Assembly (NCBI GenBank): GCA_021776825.1 | Contig: JAJFFG010000119.1 | Span: forward strand, 1-60,577 | Origin: Planctomycetota bacterium | GTDB taxonomy: Bacteria > Planctomycetota > JAJSAM01 > JAJVHW01 | DNA length: 60,577 nt | Direction of reading: 5' to 3' | Shown: piece after piece, positions 7,946 through 16,492 of the stretch | How the letters are laid out: each line of letters begins with the position of its first letter | How positions within the stretch are numbered: position 1 is the stretch's first letter | The notes under the pieces: generated by a model | The model's input: the letters and a program-made list of their open reading frames with translations, nothing else | Database searches by the model: none | Told to the model about the DNA's origin: nothing | Translations under genes and position numbers: made by a program

Positions 7946-9213
7946 CGACCCCGAACCTGCTTCTGGAAGCGGGCGTAGAGCGCGGGCAGTTTCTCGCCGT
8001 AGGCGTCGTCGAACGCCGGATCCAGACCCTCTCCCTCGAAGAGTCGCCGCATCGCAAGGCGGAACGCGCTGGCCCGCTCGGCCTCACGCAGCCAGTGGAC
8101 GTACGCGAGAGCGGTGTCGTACTGGCGCCGGGCGGCGTCCTCCGCGCGCGTGGTCGCGAAGCTGGTCGTCAGCTGGTCATAGTCCAGCGGTGCCGTGCGG
8201 CGTACCCGCGCCTGCGCCTTCTCGGCCGACCGCCCTTCGTGCACCTGGGCCAGCCCCTCGTGCAGCCACGACGGTGCTCGCTTGCCCAGCGGCGAGAGGG
8301 CGGCGTGGACGTATTCGTGGCGCGCCCGTTCGAGCACCGCCTCTGGCCGCTGGTCCGCGCCGGCGAGCGGCAGACGGACCTGTCCGTCGTAGAGACCGGC
8401 CACCCACGCGTGCGCGCCGGTCGCGTCGCGGAACTGCTCCTTCGAGAGGAGCACCACCTTCAACGGGCGTTCGACGCGATGCTGGATGTCCGCGCCGAGG
8501 ACGGTGTAGATCTCCTCGAGCTCTCGGAGCACCAGCGAGGCCAGTACGGAGCCCTCGTCGTCGTGCAGCACCTCGAAATGCGCAGAGAGTTGTCGTCGCA
8601 GGCCGCCCTCGACCGCGAGTGAGCGACGCGCGCGATCGAGCCGACGGTTCAGTGCCTCGCCGTCGGCGCCGAGCTCGACGGCTCGCTCCCACGACGTCAC
8701 CGCGTCGGCCGTGCGTCCCTCGCGGTAGTGAACGGCTCCGAGCCGCTCATGGCCGGACGGCAGCTTCGGCGCGGTGGCCACCGCCTTGCGGACGAGCTCG
8801 GCGGCCTTGGCGGGATACCCCTGGGCGTCGCGACAGGCCGCGAGATTCAGGAGGATCACCGCGTCATCCGGGACGAGGCGGTGCGCTTCCGCGGCGTGGT
8901 GCGTCGCGTTCTCGAGATCCCCCTCGTCGAGCAGCTGCACGGCCAGGTTCGAGCGTGACTTCGCGAGGTTGGTGCGGATGGTCGCGTCGTCGGGCGCCTT
9001 CTCGAGCGCCTTCTCGAATGCGAGGACGGCTTCGAGGAGCCGGCCCTCGGCAGTTCGCTCGAGGCCGCGATCGTTCCATTCGATCGCCGCTGCCGACGGC
9101 GGATCGCCGTCCGCGGCCCGTGCCGGCGACGTCCACACCTCGACTGCCACGAAGAGCACGGCGCCGAGGAGGACGCCGGACAGGAGATGGGCCGGTGGGG
9201 CGAGTGAGCGCAT
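7942..9213 (-). CDS. Exported TPR protein with peptidase-MA-like (HExxH) domain
   Basis: A 423-residue protein starting with a signal peptide (hydrophobic about 10-28, ARA cleavage site near 33). Residues about 42-200 form TPR-like helical repeats (for example AVLAFEKALEKAPDDATIRTN-type units). The C-terminal half resembles the gluzincin peptidase MA domain: HEYVH at 299-303 is the HExxH zinc motif, and E319 in WLHEGLAQ is a plausible third ligand. It probably acts outside the cytoplasm on proteins, with TPRs for partner binding. Its stop codon overlaps the start of a zinc-ribbon membrane protein. No proteolytic activity is established for this exact architecture. Confidence 0.78.
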   Translation of the reverse strand: MRSLAPPAHLLSGVLLGAVLFVAVEVWTSPARAADGDPPSAAAIEWNDRGLERTAEGRLLEAVLAFEKALEKAPDDATIRTNLAKSRSNLAVQLLDEGDLENATHHAAEAHRLVPDDAVILLNLAACRDAQGYPAKAAELVRKAVATAPKLPSGHERLGAVHYREGRTADAVTSWERAVELGADGEALNRRLDRARRSLAVEGGLRRQLSAHFEVLHDDEGSVLASLVLRELEEIYTVLGADIQHRVERPLKVVLLSKEQFRDATGAHAWVAGLYDGQVRLPLAGADQRPEAVLERARHEYVHAALSPLGKRAPSWLHEGLAQVHEGRSAEKAQARVRRTAPLDYDQLTTSFATTRAEDAARRQYDTALAYVHWLREAERASAFRLAMRRLFEGEGLDPAFDDAYGEKLPALYARFQKQVRGR

Positions 9214-9336
9214 GACGTGTGGGGATACGGGGAGTTGGACGCGTGAGGCGCCGGTGTCGGGCGGGCGCCTTCAGGATCTTCGGGGAGACCGAGGGTCTTC
9301 AGGGAGACGGGAACTCCTCAGGGGTACGGAATCGAG

Positions 9337-9369
9337 ATGGGGTCCGCCCGCATTGCGGGAGGACCCCAT
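9337..9369 (-). terminator. Strong intergenic hairpin, probable terminator
   Basis: ATGGGGTCC (9337-9345) pairs with GGACCCCAT (9361-9369). An inner CCCGC/GCGGG stem closes an ATT loop, leaving one G/A mismatch. It lies 35 nt beyond the stop codon of the HTH/acidic/membrane protein gene and before the next minus-strand gene. The trailing sequence is not strongly U-rich. Confidence 0.65.
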
Positions 9370-9404
9370 CATAGCCGTGCCGAGGAAACGTCCCCGGCGC
9401 CGAA

Positions 9405-10058
9405 CTACTTCGACCCGAAGACGCCAGCGAGCTTCAGCGAGATGTCCGGAGGCGAGCCGGTCTCGGAGTCGCGGATGCCGAGCACCACGAACATACCGAG
9501 GAGCAGGAAGACGAACGTGACGGTCATCACCAGGCCCCAGACGACATCGCTGGGCTCCTGCTGCTGGACTGCTGGGCGTTGACGGCGCGTCGAGCCGCCA
9601 CCGACCATGGCGCCACCGCGGCCGCCGCCATCGTCCTCGAGCAGGTCATCGTCCATGTCGACGACCTCGGTCATCATGCCGGGGTCGACACCGAGAGGCT
9701 CGGTGCTCATGCCGACTTCGTCATCGATCAGGGTGTCCTGGCTCGAGATCTCGGCGGTCGCCATGCCGGCGTCGGCCGAGGTCAGATCCAGATCGTCGCC
9801 CTCGTCGAAGATGAGGTCGTCCGTCAGCGTCTCCGACGAGTCGGCACCCGCGGACAGATCGATGACCCCGGTCTCCTCTTCGGAGCGAGCGCCGATGAGA
9901 TCGAGGTTCTCGACGTCGGTGCGTCGGAACTTCATCTCATCACCCTCGCGGAAGGCTCGGATCTCACCCTCGGAGACGAGCCGCTTCAGCTTCGTCTCGT
10001 CGATCGCAAGCTTGCCCAGGACCTCGTCGAACGTGAAGAACTCGCCGCTCTTGCCCAC
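9405..10058 (-). CDS. HTH/excisionase-like domain protein with acidic linker and C-terminal membrane anchor
   Basis: A 217-residue protein with three parts. Residues about 4-50 (FFTFDEVLGKLAIDETKLKR onward, then REGDEMKFRRTDVENL) form a MerR/excisionase-type winged helix fold. Residues about 55-145 are a highly acidic, Ser/Thr/Asp-rich disordered region. A membrane helix (about 170-195) and a short Ser/Lys tail end it. Related N-terminal domains are, to my knowledge, common in Planctomycetota. Anchoring a DNA-binding-like domain to the membrane is unusual; it could regulate transcription or act as a protein-binding adaptor. GTG 10058 has GGAGG 8 nt upstream and is preferred over GTG 10067. 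Confidence 0.7.
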   Translation of the reverse strand: MGKSGEFFTFDEVLGKLAIDETKLKRLVSEGEIRAFREGDEMKFRRTDVENLDLIGARSEEETGVIDLSAGADSSETLTDDLIFDEGDDLDLTSADAGMATAEISSQDTLIDDEVGMSTEPLGVDPGMMTEVVDMDDDLLEDDGGGRGGAMVGGGSTRRQRPAVQQQEPSDVVWGLVMTVTFVFLLLGMFVVLGIRDSETGSPPDISLKLAGVFGSK

Positions 10059-10141
10059 TCTTCTCACCTCCGCCCCAAAGGGAGCGTCCCACGCCGTTCA
10101 TGCCCCTCGACGCCCCAGACAAACGCACTCCAGGGCTGGTT

Positions 10142-10573
10142 CTACTCGTCGTCGCCTCCGCCCGGAGCAGCTCCGCCGGCTGGGGCAGCCCCACCCTTCT
10201 TCTGCTGCTGTCGTTGCGCGAGACGCTCGAGATCCTCAGCCTTGTACTGCGAGTCGTCGTTGTACTCGTCGAGCTTGAGGTCCCACTCTATGTTTCGTGC
10301 AGCGCGCAACTCAACAGTTTTCCCCATCGCGCTGGAGCCATAGACGACGAGCTGCTTAGCCTCGGTGTCGACGAGCCAGAGAACGCTCATCCCGCTGCCC
10401 ACGCTCCCGGTCGCCGCGATGAAGCGCGTGTTCTGCGAGACGGTGCCGCCGCCGTAGCTGCTGGCGCCCTGCTGGGCGAACGCCGCCGGCGATCCCTGGC
10501 CCACGAGCGATCCCAGCAGGAACGCGCAGGTGATCGAGAGTCCGACGATGGCCACGTTGCGAATATCACGCAT
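10142..10573 (-). CDS. Small secreted protein of unknown function
   Basis: A 143-residue protein starting at ATG 10573, with AGGAGG 6 nt upstream. The N-terminus MRDIRNVAIVGLSITCAFLL with a following AFAQQ site looks like a signal peptide or single anchor. The core contains SVLWLVDTEAKQLVVYGS, suggestive of a small beta-strand-rich domain. The end is a charged coiled stretch followed by a low-complexity GGAAPAGGAAPGGGDDE tail. No enzymatic motif or family is recognised. It sits between a histidine kinase gene and the HTH/acidic gene, on the same strand but with gaps of about 75-100 nt. Confidence 0.65.
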   Translation of the reverse strand: MRDIRNVAIVGLSITCAFLLGSLVGQGSPAAFAQQGASSYGGGTVSQNTRFIAATGSVGSGMSVLWLVDTEAKQLVVYGSSAMGKTVELRAARNIEWDLKLDEYNDDSQYKAEDLERLAQRQQQKKGGAAPAGGAAPGGGDDE

Positions 10574-10677
10574 GGATGTCCTCCTGACAGGTCGAGACGC
10601 GAGGGTAGCGCCCCAGGTCATCGTTCTCTCATGGCGCCCGATACGACCGCGCGACGCGCGGGCTCGCGTGCAGCGGG

Positions 10678-12141
10678 CTAGGACCTCAGGAGCGGGAGGA
10701 CGAAGAGCACGTCCATCCCCTCGCCGGCCCGTGGGCGCAGTTCCACCCGTCCGCCGTGGTCGTCGATGATCTTGTGGACGGTGCCCAGGCCGAGTCCGGA
10801 GCCGCGCCCCTGCTCCTTCGTCGTGAAGAAGAGATCGAACGCATGCGGAAGGTCCTCGGGGTCCATCCCCGGACCGTTGTCGCGCACCAGGAGCCGCACC
10901 TCGTCGTCCTGCACGTCCGTGCTCAAGAGGAGACTCGGATCGTCTCGCGCGACCTCCTCGAGAGCGTCGAGGGCGTTCAAGACGACGTTCAGCAGAGCCT
11001 GCTGGAGCTCGTAGAAGTCGCCGAAGACGAGCGCCGGCGTCTCGGACGCCGTGAACTCCACGGAGACGTCCTGGTCGCCGATCCGGTGGCGAGCGAGCGC
11101 CAGAACCGGCTCCACGACCGAGTTCACGTCCATCGGCTGCGGCGCGACCTTGTGTGGCGTGAACTGGAGGATCTTCGCGACGGTCGCCTGGATCCGCCGC
11201 AGCCCCTCGTCCACGAGCTCCAGGTACTCCTCGCAGCGCTCCGGGGACATGTCCTTCGTCCGGAGCGAGTGGACCGCGTTCAGCATCCCGCCGAGCGGGT
11301 TGTTCACTTCGTGCGCGATCCCGGCCGCCAACGTTCCCGTGGCGGCGAGTCGCTGCGCGATCACGAGCGACTCCTGCGTCTGTCGGGCACTCCGCAGCGC
11401 CTCACCGATGCGATCCTGCATGCGCTCGTGCAGCATCCCGAGTTCGAGCATCATCGAGTTGAACGAATCGATCACCTGCTGGATCTCGTCGTCCCCTTCC
11501 GAACGAGGAACGGGTCGCGAGTAGTCCCCGTCGGCGACGCGCTGCGCCCCGCGCACGACGTCGGCCAGCGGTCTGGCCACGAGACGCTCCACGATGAAGT
11601 ACGTCACTCCGAGGAGGAGGAAGCCGGCCACGACGATCACGACGTACGTGGTCTGGCTCGCGCTGACCGGGTCGATCGCAAGCGGGCGCATCGCTACGTA
11701 GACGATCGCCGGGCGGCCCGCCGCCTCGCCTCGACCGATGCGTGGTGCCTGGACCGCGATCGCGTCCCGCTCCGCCGCCGGCTTCTCGGTTCTCAGCGCG
11801 TCGCGGACGAGACGAAGCGCCTGCGCGCGCACCTCCTCGTCCTCGGCGAGCGCCCCCAGGGACTGGTGCAGTTCGGGCTCGCCGGTCGGGAGAACGCGAT
11901 AGACGCCGAGCGAGCTCAGGCTGTCGTGCAGTCGGCCGTCGCGGACGAGCAACGTGTCCTGGTGCGCCGCCGGAGCGACGTTCGCCACGAGGCTCGCCGC
12001 GAGGTCGCGCGCGGCTAGGTGGAACGACGCGGCGCGATCGCTGCGCTGCTTCTCCGTCAAGAGTGTGAAAATCACCAGGACGACCAGGACCGCGACCAGC
12101 GTGGCGGCGATCGCGACGAACAGGCGGCGGCGGAGCGTCAT
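10678..12141 (-). CDS. Membrane sensor histidine kinase (NtrB/AtoS-like)
   Basis: A 487-residue kinase: membrane helix 1 (about 7-28), an extracytoplasmic sensing region (about 30-163), membrane helix 2 (about 165-187), a HAMP linker (about 188-245), a HisKA dimerisation domain with phospho-acceptor His277 in GIAHEVNNPLGG, and an HATPase_c domain with N (NVVLNALDALE), G1 (DNGPGMD), F (FDLFFTTKE) and G2 (GSGLGLGTVHKI) boxes. The HEVNNPL form is typical of kinases paired with NtrC-type or single-domain regulators. No response regulator is adjacent, so it is an orphan in this window. The sensed signal is unknown. It follows the pilC gene on the same strand, 140 nt away and beyond a possible terminator. 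Confidence 0.93.
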   Translation of the reverse strand: MTLRRRLFVAIAATLVAVLVVLVIFTLLTEKQRSDRAASFHLAARDLAASLVANVAPAAHQDTLLVRDGRLHDSLSSLGVYRVLPTGEPELHQSLGALAEDEEVRAQALRLVRDALRTEKPAAERDAIAVQAPRIGRGEAAGRPAIVYVAMRPLAIDPVSASQTTYVVIVVAGFLLLGVTYFIVERLVARPLADVVRGAQRVADGDYSRPVPRSEGDDEIQQVIDSFNSMMLELGMLHERMQDRIGEALRSARQTQESLVIAQRLAATGTLAAGIAHEVNNPLGGMLNAVHSLRTKDMSPERCEEYLELVDEGLRRIQATVAKILQFTPHKVAPQPMDVNSVVEPVLALARHRIGDQDVSVEFTASETPALVFGDFYELQQALLNVVLNALDALEEVARDDPSLLLSTDVQDDEVRLLVRDNGPGMDPEDLPHAFDLFFTTKEQGRGSGLGLGTVHKIIDDHGGRVELRPRAGEGMDVLFVLPLLRS

Positions 12142-12169
12142 GAATCCGCCTCCACGTTACCCCCGGCGC

Positions 12170-12213
12170 TCCGCATTACGCACGGCAGCGTTCCGCATCA
12201 CGCACAGCAGCGC
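12170..12213. repeat. 22-bp imperfect tandem duplication
   Basis: TCCGCATTACGCACGGCAGC(+2) at 12170-12191 is followed directly by TCCGCATCACGCACAGCAGC(+2) at 12192-12213, differing at about three positions. It lies just upstream of the histidine kinase gene, where it could be part of its promoter region. Confidence 0.85.
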
Positions 12214-12229
12214 CCGCTGAACGTACGAA

Positions 12230-12261
12230 GGGCGCGGAACCCGTTGCCGAGCGCCGCGCCC
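12230..12261 (-). terminator. Hairpin after pilC, possible terminator
   Basis: GGGCGCGG (12230-12237) is perfectly complementary to CCGCGCCC (12254-12261), with a 16-nt loop. It lies about 20 nt past the pilC stop codon on the minus strand. The 3' side (CTTCGTACGTT) has only scattered T residues, so the assignment is tentative. Confidence 0.5.
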
Positions 12262-12281
12262 TCGCATCTCTCGACGGACGT

Positions 12282-13412
12282 CTAGCCGCCGATCGACTCG
12301 ACGATCTTCAGCATGGGGAGGAAGATCGCGGTCACGATCACCGCCACCGCACCACCCATGACCACGATGAGCGCCGGCTCGAGCACCGAGATCAGTGCGT
12401 TGAGCTTCACCTCGACCTGGTCGTCGTAGTTGTCAGCGATGCGGGTGAGCATCTTGTCGAGTTCACCCGTCTCCTCGCCGACGTCGATCATGTTCACGAC
12501 CATGTCGTCGAAGATGCCGCTCTTGCCGAGCGGCTCCGCCATCGTCTCGCCCTCCTTGATCGCGTCGTGCACCTTCTGCACGGCCGTCTGGAGGTGAACG
12601 TTGTCGATGGAGCCCTTGCAGATCGACAGCGCCTCGAGGATCGGAACACCGGAGGAGAGCAGAGTGCCGAGCGTGCGCGTGAAGCGCGCGACGATCGTCA
12701 TCTTGACCACCGGGCCGAGGACCGGAGCGTTCAGCTTGAAGCGGTCGAACATGCTGCGCCCGGGCGGAGTCCGGAAGAACAGCTTCAGGCCGACGAACAG
12801 TAGGATCGCGACGATGGGCAAGATGACCAGGCCCGGGATCGGGATATCAGGCGTGCCCTTGAGCAGCCACTCAGCCAGATCCAGGAGGAACGTCGTGATG
12901 GCCGGCAGCTCGAGCTTGCGCCCGTCCGGCGTCGTGATGGTCGAGTAGACCAACTTGAACTTGGGAACCACGAACACCATGATGAACCCGAGCAGTCCGG
13001 TCGCCACGATCGTGACCACCACCGGGTAGAACATCGCGCCCTGGACCTTGGCCCGGAGCTTCTGGCTCTTCTCTTTGAACTCAGCCAGACGCTGCAGGAT
13101 CGTGTCGAGAATACCGCCGGCCTCGCCCGCCTTGACCATGTTGGTGTAGAGCGAGTCGAAGACGCCAGGGTGCTTGCCCATGGCTTCGGACAACGAGTTA
13201 CCCGACTCGACATCCTCGTACACACCCACGAGGGTGCGCTTGAAGGGCCCGACCTTGGTCTGGCCTTCGAGGATCTTCAACGAGCGGACGATGGGGAGAC
13301 CGGCGTCCTGAAGCACGGCCAAGTTCGACGTGAAGTCCGTGAGGACCTTCTCGCTGACCTTGGTCCGGCTGCTGGCCTTCTGCCCGCCCCCACCAGACGC
13401 CTTCGGCGGCAT
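12282..13412 (-). CDS. pilC: Type IV pilus / type II secretion platform protein PilC/GspF
   Basis: A 376-residue inner-membrane platform protein with two T2SSF domains. The first (about 20-145) contains VLQDAGLPIVRSLKILEGQ and GEAGGILDTILQRLAEF; the second (about 225-350) contains LGTLLSSGVPILEALSICKG and VGEETGELDKMLTRIADNY. Three strongly hydrophobic segments follow the domains in the usual order. It couples the cytoplasmic ATPases to pilin assembly. ATG 13412 has GGGAGG 5 nt upstream; the longer upstream frame adds only nine residues without support. It is the last gene of the ATPase/PilT/ATPase/PilC block, 180 nt after the second ATPase. Confidence 0.93.
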   Translation of the reverse strand: MPPKASGGGGQKASSRTKVSEKVLTDFTSNLAVLQDAGLPIVRSLKILEGQTKVGPFKRTLVGVYEDVESGNSLSEAMGKHPGVFDSLYTNMVKAGEAGGILDTILQRLAEFKEKSQKLRAKVQGAMFYPVVVTIVATGLLGFIMVFVVPKFKLVYSTITTPDGRKLELPAITTFLLDLAEWLLKGTPDIPIPGLVILPIVAILLFVGLKLFFRTPPGRSMFDRFKLNAPVLGPVVKMTIVARFTRTLGTLLSSGVPILEALSICKGSIDNVHLQTAVQKVHDAIKEGETMAEPLGKSGIFDDMVVNMIDVGEETGELDKMLTRIADNYDDQVEVKLNALISVLEPALIVVMGGAVAVIVTAIFLPMLKIVESIGG

Positions 13413-13592
13413 CGTCACCTCCCTAGCGCGCGCCTCCACGGAGACACCACCCGCTGCTCACAGCAGGCAGTATCATGCCCTCCTGGAGGCCTTCCTACGT
13501 AGCGGCGCACTGTACCGCTCGACCGGCCCTGACGGCACGCGGAAAGTTCCGCTCCCGGACCCGTCTCGCGGCGCCGTCGGCGCCGACCCCCA

Positions 13593-15257
13593 TCACATGA
13601 TGTCGATCGTCTCCCGGAGCACCTCCTCGACGGTTGTCACACCGTCGAAGATGGAGAGCAGACCTGCGTCGCGGAGCGAGCGCATTCCCTGTTCCTTCGC
13701 GACCGACCGAATCTCGTCGGTCGCCACGCCGTCCATCACGAGCTCACGCAGTCGATCCGTCATCTCGAGGATCTCGAAGATGGCCGTCCGACCCTTGAAG
13801 CCCGTGAAGTGGCACGTATCGCAGCCCTTGCCGTAGGCGAACTGCTTCCCCTCCACCGAGCCCGGCGCGAGGCCGAGTTCCATGAGCACGTCGGAGGACG
13901 GGTCGTACATCACCTTGCACTTCGTACAGACCCGCCGCACGAGCCGCTGGGCCACGATGGCCTCGAGCGTCGCGGTCAGCAGGAACGGCTCGCATCCAAG
14001 ATCCACCATTCGCGTGATCGCCAGCGGTGCGTCGTTCGTGTGCACCGTCGAGAACACGAGGTGACCCGTCAGCGCGGCCTCGATGGCGATCGCCGACGTC
14101 TCGTTGTCACGAATCTCACCCACGAGGATCGTGTCCGGGTCCTGACGCAGGATCGCGCGCAGGCAGCGGCCGTACGTCAGACCGACCTCGTCGTTCACCG
14201 CCACCTGGATGATGCCGTCGAGGTCGTACTCGACCGGGTCCTCGGTGGTGATGATCTTGTTGCCCGGATCGTTGGCCTCGTTGAGCGCCGAGTAGAGCGT
14301 CGTCGTCTTGCCGGAGCCGGTCGGTCCCGTCACCAGGATGATCCCGTGGGGCCGCTTCAGGAACCCACGGAACGTCGCCAGGTCGTCCGGTCGCATACCG
14401 ACATTGTTGAGATCGAGCGAGATCACGGTGCGGTCGAGCACACGCATCACGCAGCTCTCTCCGAACATCGTGGGGAGCGTCGAGATACGCAGATCGACGC
14501 TGCGGCCGCCGATGTTCATGTCGATGCGGCCGTCCTGCGGCATGCGCGTCTCGGCGATGTCGAGGCCGGACTTCACCTTCACGCGGCTGATGAGCGCCGT
14601 GGCGAGGTGCGGCGGCGGCGGCTCGAGCTCGTAGAGCACGCCGTCCACGCGGTAGCGGACTTTGAAGTCGTGCTCGAACGGCTCGAGGTGGATGTCGGAC
14701 GCCTTGTCACGGACGGCCTGGAGGATGATGAAGTTCAGCAGCTTGACGACGGGCGCCGCGTTGGCGTCTCCGTCGCCCTCGATCGCCTCGGCCGCAGCGG
14801 CGGCCAGTGCATCGGCTCCACCCGCGGCGGCGCCGCCCTTGAGCGCGCGCTTGATCTGGGCCTCGTCCGCGAGGACCGGCTTCAGGTCGCAGTTCAGGAC
14901 GAAGCGGAGGTCATCCAGCACCGAGATGTTTGCGGGGTTCGAGAGCGCCACGAGCATCGAGGCCCCGTCCATCCGAACCGGGCAGACGTTGAACATCTCG
15001 GCCATGGCCGGATCGATCTTCGCGACGAGCTCGGCGTCGGGCGGGTTCTCGTCGAGATCGATGATCTCGAGGCCGGCCTGCTGGCCGAGCGCCAGCGTGA
15101 GCTGGGCGTCCGTGACGTGTCCGAGGCGGACGAGGATCTGGCCGATCTGACCACCCTCGTCGCGCTGGACCATCATCGCCTCTTGGATCATGCCCTCGTG
15201 GACGCCGCCCGCGAGCTGCTTGATGATCTGCCCGAGGAGTTGCTTGCGTGGAGGCAT
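13593..15257 (-). CDS. PilB/GspE-type assembly ATPase (second copy)
   Basis: A 554-residue secretion ATPase. An MshEN-type N-terminal domain (about 1-130) precedes an Ala/Gly-rich linker (about 138-168) and the T2SSE ATPase domain. It carries Walker A GPTGSGKT (311-318), an Asp box (TTEDPVEYDLDGIIQ), Walker B (DTILVGEIRD), a His box (LVFSTVHTNDAP), and the tetracysteine zinc loop (CTKCK and CDTCHFTGFKGR) typical of PilB/GspE and absent from PilT. It powers pilin or pseudopilin polymerisation. It starts 3 nt after the pilT stop, so the two are co-translated. A paralogue is encoded on the other side of pilT. Confidence 0.93.
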   Translation of the reverse strand: MPPRKQLLGQIIKQLAGGVHEGMIQEAMMVQRDEGGQIGQILVRLGHVTDAQLTLALGQQAGLEIIDLDENPPDAELVAKIDPAMAEMFNVCPVRMDGASMLVALSNPANISVLDDLRFVLNCDLKPVLADEAQIKRALKGGAAAGGADALAAAAAEAIEGDGDANAAPVVKLLNFIILQAVRDKASDIHLEPFEHDFKVRYRVDGVLYELEPPPPHLATALISRVKVKSGLDIAETRMPQDGRIDMNIGGRSVDLRISTLPTMFGESCVMRVLDRTVISLDLNNVGMRPDDLATFRGFLKRPHGIILVTGPTGSGKTTTLYSALNEANDPGNKIITTEDPVEYDLDGIIQVAVNDEVGLTYGRCLRAILRQDPDTILVGEIRDNETSAIAIEAALTGHLVFSTVHTNDAPLAITRMVDLGCEPFLLTATLEAIVAQRLVRRVCTKCKVMYDPSSDVLMELGLAPGSVEGKQFAYGKGCDTCHFTGFKGRTAIFEILEMTDRLRELVMDGVATDEIRSVAKEQGMRSLRDAGLLSIFDGVTTVEEVLRETIDIM

Positions 15258-15260
15258 CGC

Positions 15261-16457
15261 CTATCCGCCCTTCTTGCGACCGAAGAGGCCGCTCCCCGAG
15301 GCATCGCCGCCGCCGCCGCTGCCGCCGCTGCTGCCGCCGCCGCTGCCGCCGCTGTCGCCGCCGTTGACGACGCCGCCGCCGAGCCCACCGAGTTCGTCGA
15401 AGTCGAGCTTCTGCTGGACCTCCTTCGGATCCTGGCACTTCGTGAGGAGCGTCTCCCTCGAGACGACGCCCTTCTTGTAGAGATCCCAGATGTGGTCGTC
15501 GAGCAGGGTCATGCCCTGGTTCTTCGATGTCTGGAGCGTGCTCTTGATCTTGAAGGTCTCGTTCTTGCGAATGTGATTCTCGATCGCGGGCGTCATCATC
15601 ATGATCTCGAAGCCGGCGACGACACCGGTGTTGTCCGCCTTGCCCATCAGGACCTGCGAGACGACGGCGAGGAGCGACACCGAGAGCTGGGCTCGGATCT
15701 GCTCCTGCTGATCCGCCGGGAACGAGTCGATCATGCGATCGATCGTGCGAGCGGTGCCGGTCGTGTGCAGCGTGCCGAGCACAAGGTGGCCCGTCTCCGC
15801 CGCCGTGATCGCCGTGCCGATCGTCTCGAGGTCGCGCATCTCACCGAGCAGGATCACGTCGGGGTCCATACGCAGCACGCGCCGCATCGCCTCGCTGAAT
15901 GTGCCGACGTCGATGCCGAGCTCGCGCTGCGTGACGATCGACTTCTGGTGCTCGTGGTAGTACTCGATCGGGTCTTCGATCGTCACGATGTGGTGGTCGA
16001 ACTCGCTGTTCAGATAGTCGACCATCGTGGCGAGCGTCGTCGTCTTGCCGGAGCCCGTTGGACCGGTCACCAGGATGAGGCCGCGAGGACGATCCAGCAG
16101 TCCCTTCACCTGTGACGGCAGTCCGATCTCCTCGAACGACATGATGCGCGTCGGCAGGAGTCGCAGCGTGATGCCCACGCAGCCCTTCTGCCGATAGACG
16201 GCGCAACGGAAGCGGCACTTGTCCTTGTGCGCGTGGCTGAAGTCGGCGCCACCCTTCTCCCGAAACTCGAGCTTGCTGCGGGGCGGCATGAGCTGGTTCG
16301 AGAGATGGATCGTGTCGTCCCGCGTCAGCGGGGTGCCCTTGAGCGAACGCAGACGGCCGTTCAAGCGGATCGTCGGCGGACGCCCGACAGACAGGTGGAT
16401 ATCCGACCCGTTCTGTTCGTGGATGAAGTCCATCAGCTGGAAGATGTCGTAGGCCAT
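15261..16457 (-). CDS. pilT: Twitching motility/pilus retraction ATPase PilT
   Basis: A 398-residue hexameric retraction ATPase. It has Walker A GPTGSGKT (132-139), an Asp box (IVTIEDPIEYYHE), Walker B (DVILLGEMRDLET), a His box (LVLGTLHTTGTA) and no zinc-binding cysteines, which separates it from PilB. The C-terminal AIRNLIRE-type motif is AIENHIRKNE here, a variant form. The last 50 residues form a Gly/Ser-rich tail (from about 345), encoded partly by a run of GCC/GCT units on the plus strand (about 15303-15365), longer than usual for PilT. Its presence implies a dynamic pilus and not only a type II secretion system. Confidence 0.92.
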   Translation of the reverse strand: MAYDIFQLMDFIHEQNGSDIHLSVGRPPTIRLNGRLRSLKGTPLTRDDTIHLSNQLMPPRSKLEFREKGGADFSHAHKDKCRFRCAVYRQKGCVGITLRLLPTRIMSFEEIGLPSQVKGLLDRPRGLILVTGPTGSGKTTTLATMVDYLNSEFDHHIVTIEDPIEYYHEHQKSIVTQRELGIDVGTFSEAMRRVLRMDPDVILLGEMRDLETIGTAITAAETGHLVLGTLHTTGTARTIDRMIDSFPADQQEQIRAQLSVSLLAVVSQVLMGKADNTGVVAGFEIMMMTPAIENHIRKNETFKIKSTLQTSKNQGMTLLDDHIWDLYKKGVVSRETLLTKCQDPKEVQQKLDFDELGGLGGGVVNGGDSGGSGGGSSGGSGGGGDASGSGLFGRKKGG

Positions 16458-16492
16458 CGTGACGTCGCTCGACTCCTTGGTGATGCCGCCCG

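Noticed and set aside
13809..16115. A 768-codon open frame on the plus strand
   Set aside because: It is antisense to the PilB and PilT genes, has an atypical Arg/Asp/His composition, and follows the codon shadow of the real genes.
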